Assembly (NCBI GenBank): GCA_003538975.1
Contig: DPQQ01000009.1
Coordinates: 1 to 15,602, forward strand
Source: Clostridiales bacterium
GTDB lineage: Bacteria; Bacillota; Clostridia; Christensenellales; Borkfalkiaceae
DNA: 15,602 bases
Direction: 5' to 3'
Shown here: in pieces, positions 13,731 to 15,602 of the stretch
How the letters are laid out: each line of letters starts with the position of its first letter
How positions within the stretch are numbered: the stretch's first letter is position 1
Position numbers and translations under genes: made by a program
Notes under the pieces: generated by a model
What the model saw: the letters and a program-made list of their open reading frames with translations, nothing else
Database searches by the model: none
What the model was told of the DNA's origin: nothing

Positions 13731-14054
13731 ATGAAGTATTGTAACAAATGCGGCAAAGAACTTTCGGATAACGAAAGCGTTTGCCCTAAGTGCGGCTGTG
13801 TAACGCAGACGGTCGCAAAAAGCGGCGCGGTTAAAGAGCTTTCTACCACACAAAAGGTAGCTAAAATTTTTATGATTATATCGTGCGTCCTTTGGGGACT
13901 TTCGATAATTCCGCTTTTATGGTGTATACCTATGACTAAAAGTTACATAAAAAAGATCGAATCGGGCGAAGCGATAAGTACTACCTTTAAGATTTGTACA
14001 CTTTTATTCGTGAGCGTTGTATCCGGTATACTTATGTTGTGCGATAAAGACTGA
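13731..14054 (+). CDS. Zinc-ribbon membrane protein (smaller paralogue)
   Basis: Function unknown. It is a 107-residue protein with a zinc ribbon of Cys4, Cys7, Cys18 and Cys21 (CNKC…CPKC), a short 20-residue link, and two hydrophobic helices (about residues 44-67 and 86-104), ending LMLCDKD. It lacks the Asn/Gly/Tyr-rich linker and a stretch of the first hydrophobic segment that its paralogue at 12693 has. The shared C-terminal half and near-identical first ten residues point to local duplication. A very strong AAAGGAGG sits six bases before the ATG. The leader from the promoter at 13613 is about 84 bases and includes CCCCTTGGGG (13654-13663) and an ACATATG motif (13688-13694). Control by the divergent Xre protein is likely. 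Confidence 0.85.
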   Translation: MKYCNKCGKELSDNESVCPKCGCVTQTVAKSGAVKELSTTQKVAKIFMIISCVLWGLSIIPLLWCIPMTKSYIKKIESGEAISTTFKICTLLFVSVVSGILMLCDKD

Positions 14055-14060
14055 AAAGTA

Positions 14061-14088
14061 AAAAAGAGAGCTGAAGGCTCTCTTTTTT
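14061..14088 (+). terminator. Intrinsic terminator after the second zinc-ribbon gene
   Basis: AAAAAGAGAGC (14061-14071) pairs with GCTCTCTTTTT (14077-14087) over a five-base loop, starting seven bases after the stop codon. Confidence 0.94.
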
Positions 14089-14429
14089 AGTACATAAAAT
14101 AAAGCCTGTATAAAAAACGAACGAAAAAACTGCCGGCGGATAAGGTAATAATAAAATAAATCCGATTTTTATAATACAACATATGTAACCTTAAAAAATC
14201 AATAATTTACTTATTTAATAACGTATGTATTTTTAATACATGAATAAAATTACATATGTTATACTTTGCATATGACCTTATAAAATAAGAAAAATATATT
14301 TAATAGACAGTAAGACTGTTTTTTGGGTAATTTGTCCGGACTATATAATAAGCGGAATTTAAGTAAATGCGGTTATAAATTTTTATATTTACGTTATAAA
14401 TATTTCCTATTAAATCGGTATGAAATTGT
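14089..14429. other. AT-rich non-coding spacer with ACATATGT elements
   Basis: No gene is seen. It holds an ACATATGT at 14179-14186, a 7-bp hairpin ATGTATT/AATACAT at 14225-14241, and a full copy of the 20-bp element at 14244-14263. The stretch 14275-14429 is AT-rich with nothing recognisable. Confidence 0.6.
14244..14263. repeat. ACATATGT element, copy 4
   Basis: ATAAAATTACATATGTTATA, identical at 19 of 20 positions to 12570-12589. It stands on the far side of the zinc-ribbon/Xre locus, with no gene starting for over 300 bases downstream. Confidence 0.6.
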
Positions 14430-14457
14430 TTGACAACGGCAAAAAAGGTAGTATAAT
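14430..14457 (+). promoter_or_regulatory. Promoter of the cysteine desulfurase gene
   Basis: Consensus TTGACA (14430-14435) and TATAAT (14452-14457), 16-base spacer. The leader to the start codon would be about 135 bases. Confidence 0.82.
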
Positions 14458-14480
14458 AATAATGCCTACCGAAAAGGTAT
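14447..14480 (+). promoter_or_regulatory. Operator-like inverted repeats around the -10 box
   Basis: GGTAG (14447-14451) and CTACC (14466-14470) flank the -10 box with 14 bases between. TACC/GGTA (14467-14470, 14476-14479) forms a second, tighter inverted repeat. Cysteine desulfurase operons are often controlled by Rrf2-family (IscR-like) proteins, so a repressor site is plausible, but the sequence does not match a consensus that I can confirm. Confidence 0.4.
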
Positions 14481-14598
14481 GATATATGATTGCGTCCGGT
14501 AAAAGATAGCTGAAAAAGTAAAAGCCGAACGGAACGGTCATTTAGCTAAAATCATTCAGGATAAAGATAAACAAAAAGATCAGAAGAAAGGAGAAAAA

Positions 14599-15602
14599 AT
14601 GTTCGTATATGCAGACAATGCCGCGACCACGAAACCGTGTAAAGCGGCTACGGAAGTAGTTAACGAATTCAACGAAAAGTATTACGGCAATCCTTCGAGT
14701 CTTCACACGGTCGGACAGATTGCGAAGGAAAAGCTCGAAGAAGCGAGAGCCGTTATGGCTAAATACTTAAACGCCGAACCGGGCGAAATTTATTTCACGT
14801 CCGGCGGAAGTGAGGCCGATAATCAGGCGATAACTTCGGCGGCAGCGCTCGGCGCGAGAAAGGGTAAAAAACATATCGTTTCGACCAGGTTCGAACATCA
14901 CGCGGTTCTTCATACGCTCGAAAAGCTTGAAAAGCAGGGTTTTGAAGTAACGCTCGTAGACGTAAACAGAAACGGTATCGTTAAGGTTGAAGATATAGAA
15001 AAGGCTATCCGCCCCGACACCTGTCTCGTGACGGTAATGTTCGCGAATAACGAAATCGGGACGATACAGCCGATTAAAGAAATCGGTGCGCTCTGTAAAG
15101 AAAAGAAGATAATCTTTCACACCGACGCGGTTCAGGCTGCGGGACACCTTAAAATCGACGTAAAAGATATGAATATCGATATGCTTTCGCTGTCCGGTCA
15201 CAAATTCCACGGTCCCAAAGGCGTAGGCGTATTGTATTGCAGAAAGGGCGTATATCTTCAGCCGCTCATCGAAGGCGGCGCGCAGGAGAAAAACAAGCGC
15301 GCGGGAACCGAAAATCTCCCCGCAATCGCAGGAATGGCAAAGGCGTTTGAAATCGCCAACGAAAATCTCGAAGAATATACCGTAAAGGTTTCGGCTCTCC
15401 GCGACAAGCTTATAAGAGAGCTTTCAAAGATTCCTCATTCCGTAGTAAACGGAGATACCGAAAACAGAGTTCCTAATAACGTGAATATCTGTTTTGAAGG
15501 TATCGAAGGCGAAAGTTTACTTCTCCTTCTTGACGAAAACGGCATTTGCGCTTCTTCGGGTTCCGCCTGTACGTCGGGCTCGCTCGATCCGAGCCACGTT
15601 CT
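14599..15602 (+). CDS. nifS: Cysteine desulfurase, NifS/IscS type (3' end beyond the window)
   Basis: This PLP enzyme takes sulfur from cysteine for Fe-S cluster assembly and tRNA thiolation. The first 334 codons are present. The start reads YADNAATTKP, with YYGNPSSLH near residue 28-36. TSGGSEADN, EHHAVLHTLE and NNEIGTIQPI follow, then HTDAVQAAGH binding the cofactor. SGHKFHGPKG carries the PLP lysine Lys202, RAGTENLPAI follows, and the catalytic loop SSGSACTSG has Cys324. The SSGSACTSG loop and early layout match the NifS/IscS (class I) group rather than SufS. AAAGGAG lies six bases before the ATG. The frame also stays open about 34 codons upstream (…KDKQKDQKKGEK), but without a start codon. 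The usual partner genes (iscU/nifU, mnmA) would lie past the edge and were not seen. Confidence 0.96.
   Translation, partial: MFVYADNAATTKPCKAATEVVNEFNEKYYGNPSSLHTVGQIAKEKLEEARAVMAKYLNAEPGEIYFTSGGSEADNQAITSAAALGARKGKKHIVSTRFEHHAVLHTLEKLEKQGFEVTLVDVNRNGIVKVEDIEKAIRPDTCLVTVMFANNEIGTIQPIKEIGALCKEKKIIFHTDAVQAAGHLKIDVKDMNIDMLSLSGHKFHGPKGVGVLYCRKGVYLQPLIEGGAQEKNKRAGTENLPAIAGMAKAFEIANENLEEYTVKVSALRDKLIRELSKIPHSVVNGDTENRVPNNVNICFEGIEGESLLLLLDENGICASSGSACTSGSLDPSHV

Noticed and set aside
12496..14263. CRISPR array or toxin-antitoxin pair
   Set aside because: The repeats are few, unevenly spaced and palindromic with no regular spacers. The Xre protein has no adjacent same-strand toxin-like partner; its neighbours are membrane zinc-ribbon paralogues.

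Overview
The window reads as low- to mid-GC Bacillota (Clostridia-like) DNA, probably a contig from a gut metagenome. The evidence is strong AAGGAG-type ribosome binding sites, TTGACA/TATAAT promoters, a type III glutamine synthetase, factor-independent terminators after most genes and Clostridia-type housekeeping proteins. From about 2.62 kb rightward the codon use is uniform: GAC over GAT, GGC/GGA, CCG/CCC, AGA, and frequent GCG/GCC. From 1 to about 2.57 kb it differs (GAT, CCA, GGT, GCA) and resembles Lachnospiraceae. The switch falls inside the type III glutamine synthetase gene, at its conserved HWFQPMT segment. The extreme left end is an exact 34-bp inverted repeat that interrupts an ammonium transporter gene. 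I infer that the left 2.6 kb is either wrongly joined to the rest or, less likely, was recombined in.

Layout. Positions 1-2801 (minus strand) hold nitrogen assimilation: the type III glutamine synthetase, then a structured leader with a terminator, then the start of an Amt ammonium transporter. Positions 3172-9840 (plus strand) hold four nucleotide-synthesis genes: pyrG (CTP synthase), purB (adenylosuccinate lyase), purA (adenylosuccinate synthetase) and guaA (GMP synthase). Three of these enzymes use glutamine, aspartate or ammonia nitrogen to finish CTP, AMP and GMP, and glutamine synthetase supplies the glutamine used by PyrG and GuaA. Positions 10088-12479 hold a DegV-family lipid-binding protein and a two-domain Sua5/TsaC tRNA threonylcarbamoyladenosine enzyme, each with its own promoter and terminator.

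Positions 12496-14263 hold a small uncharacterised locus. Two homologous membrane proteins with an N-terminal zinc ribbon (175 and 107 residues) flank a divergent 69-residue Xre-type repressor. The whole is bracketed by copies of a 20-bp element centred on ACATATGT. The repressor and the second zinc-ribbon gene have face-to-face promoters sharing an ACCATGGT palindrome. From 14430 to the window end there is a promoter with an inverted repeat around its -10 box, and a NifS/IscS-type cysteine desulfurase that runs off the edge.

No tRNA, rRNA, CRISPR array, phage gene or intact insertion sequence was seen. The best candidates for something undescribed are the zinc-ribbon/Xre locus with its repeated element and the leader between glutamine synthetase and Amt. 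The strongest observation overall is the evidence that the left end is chimeric.
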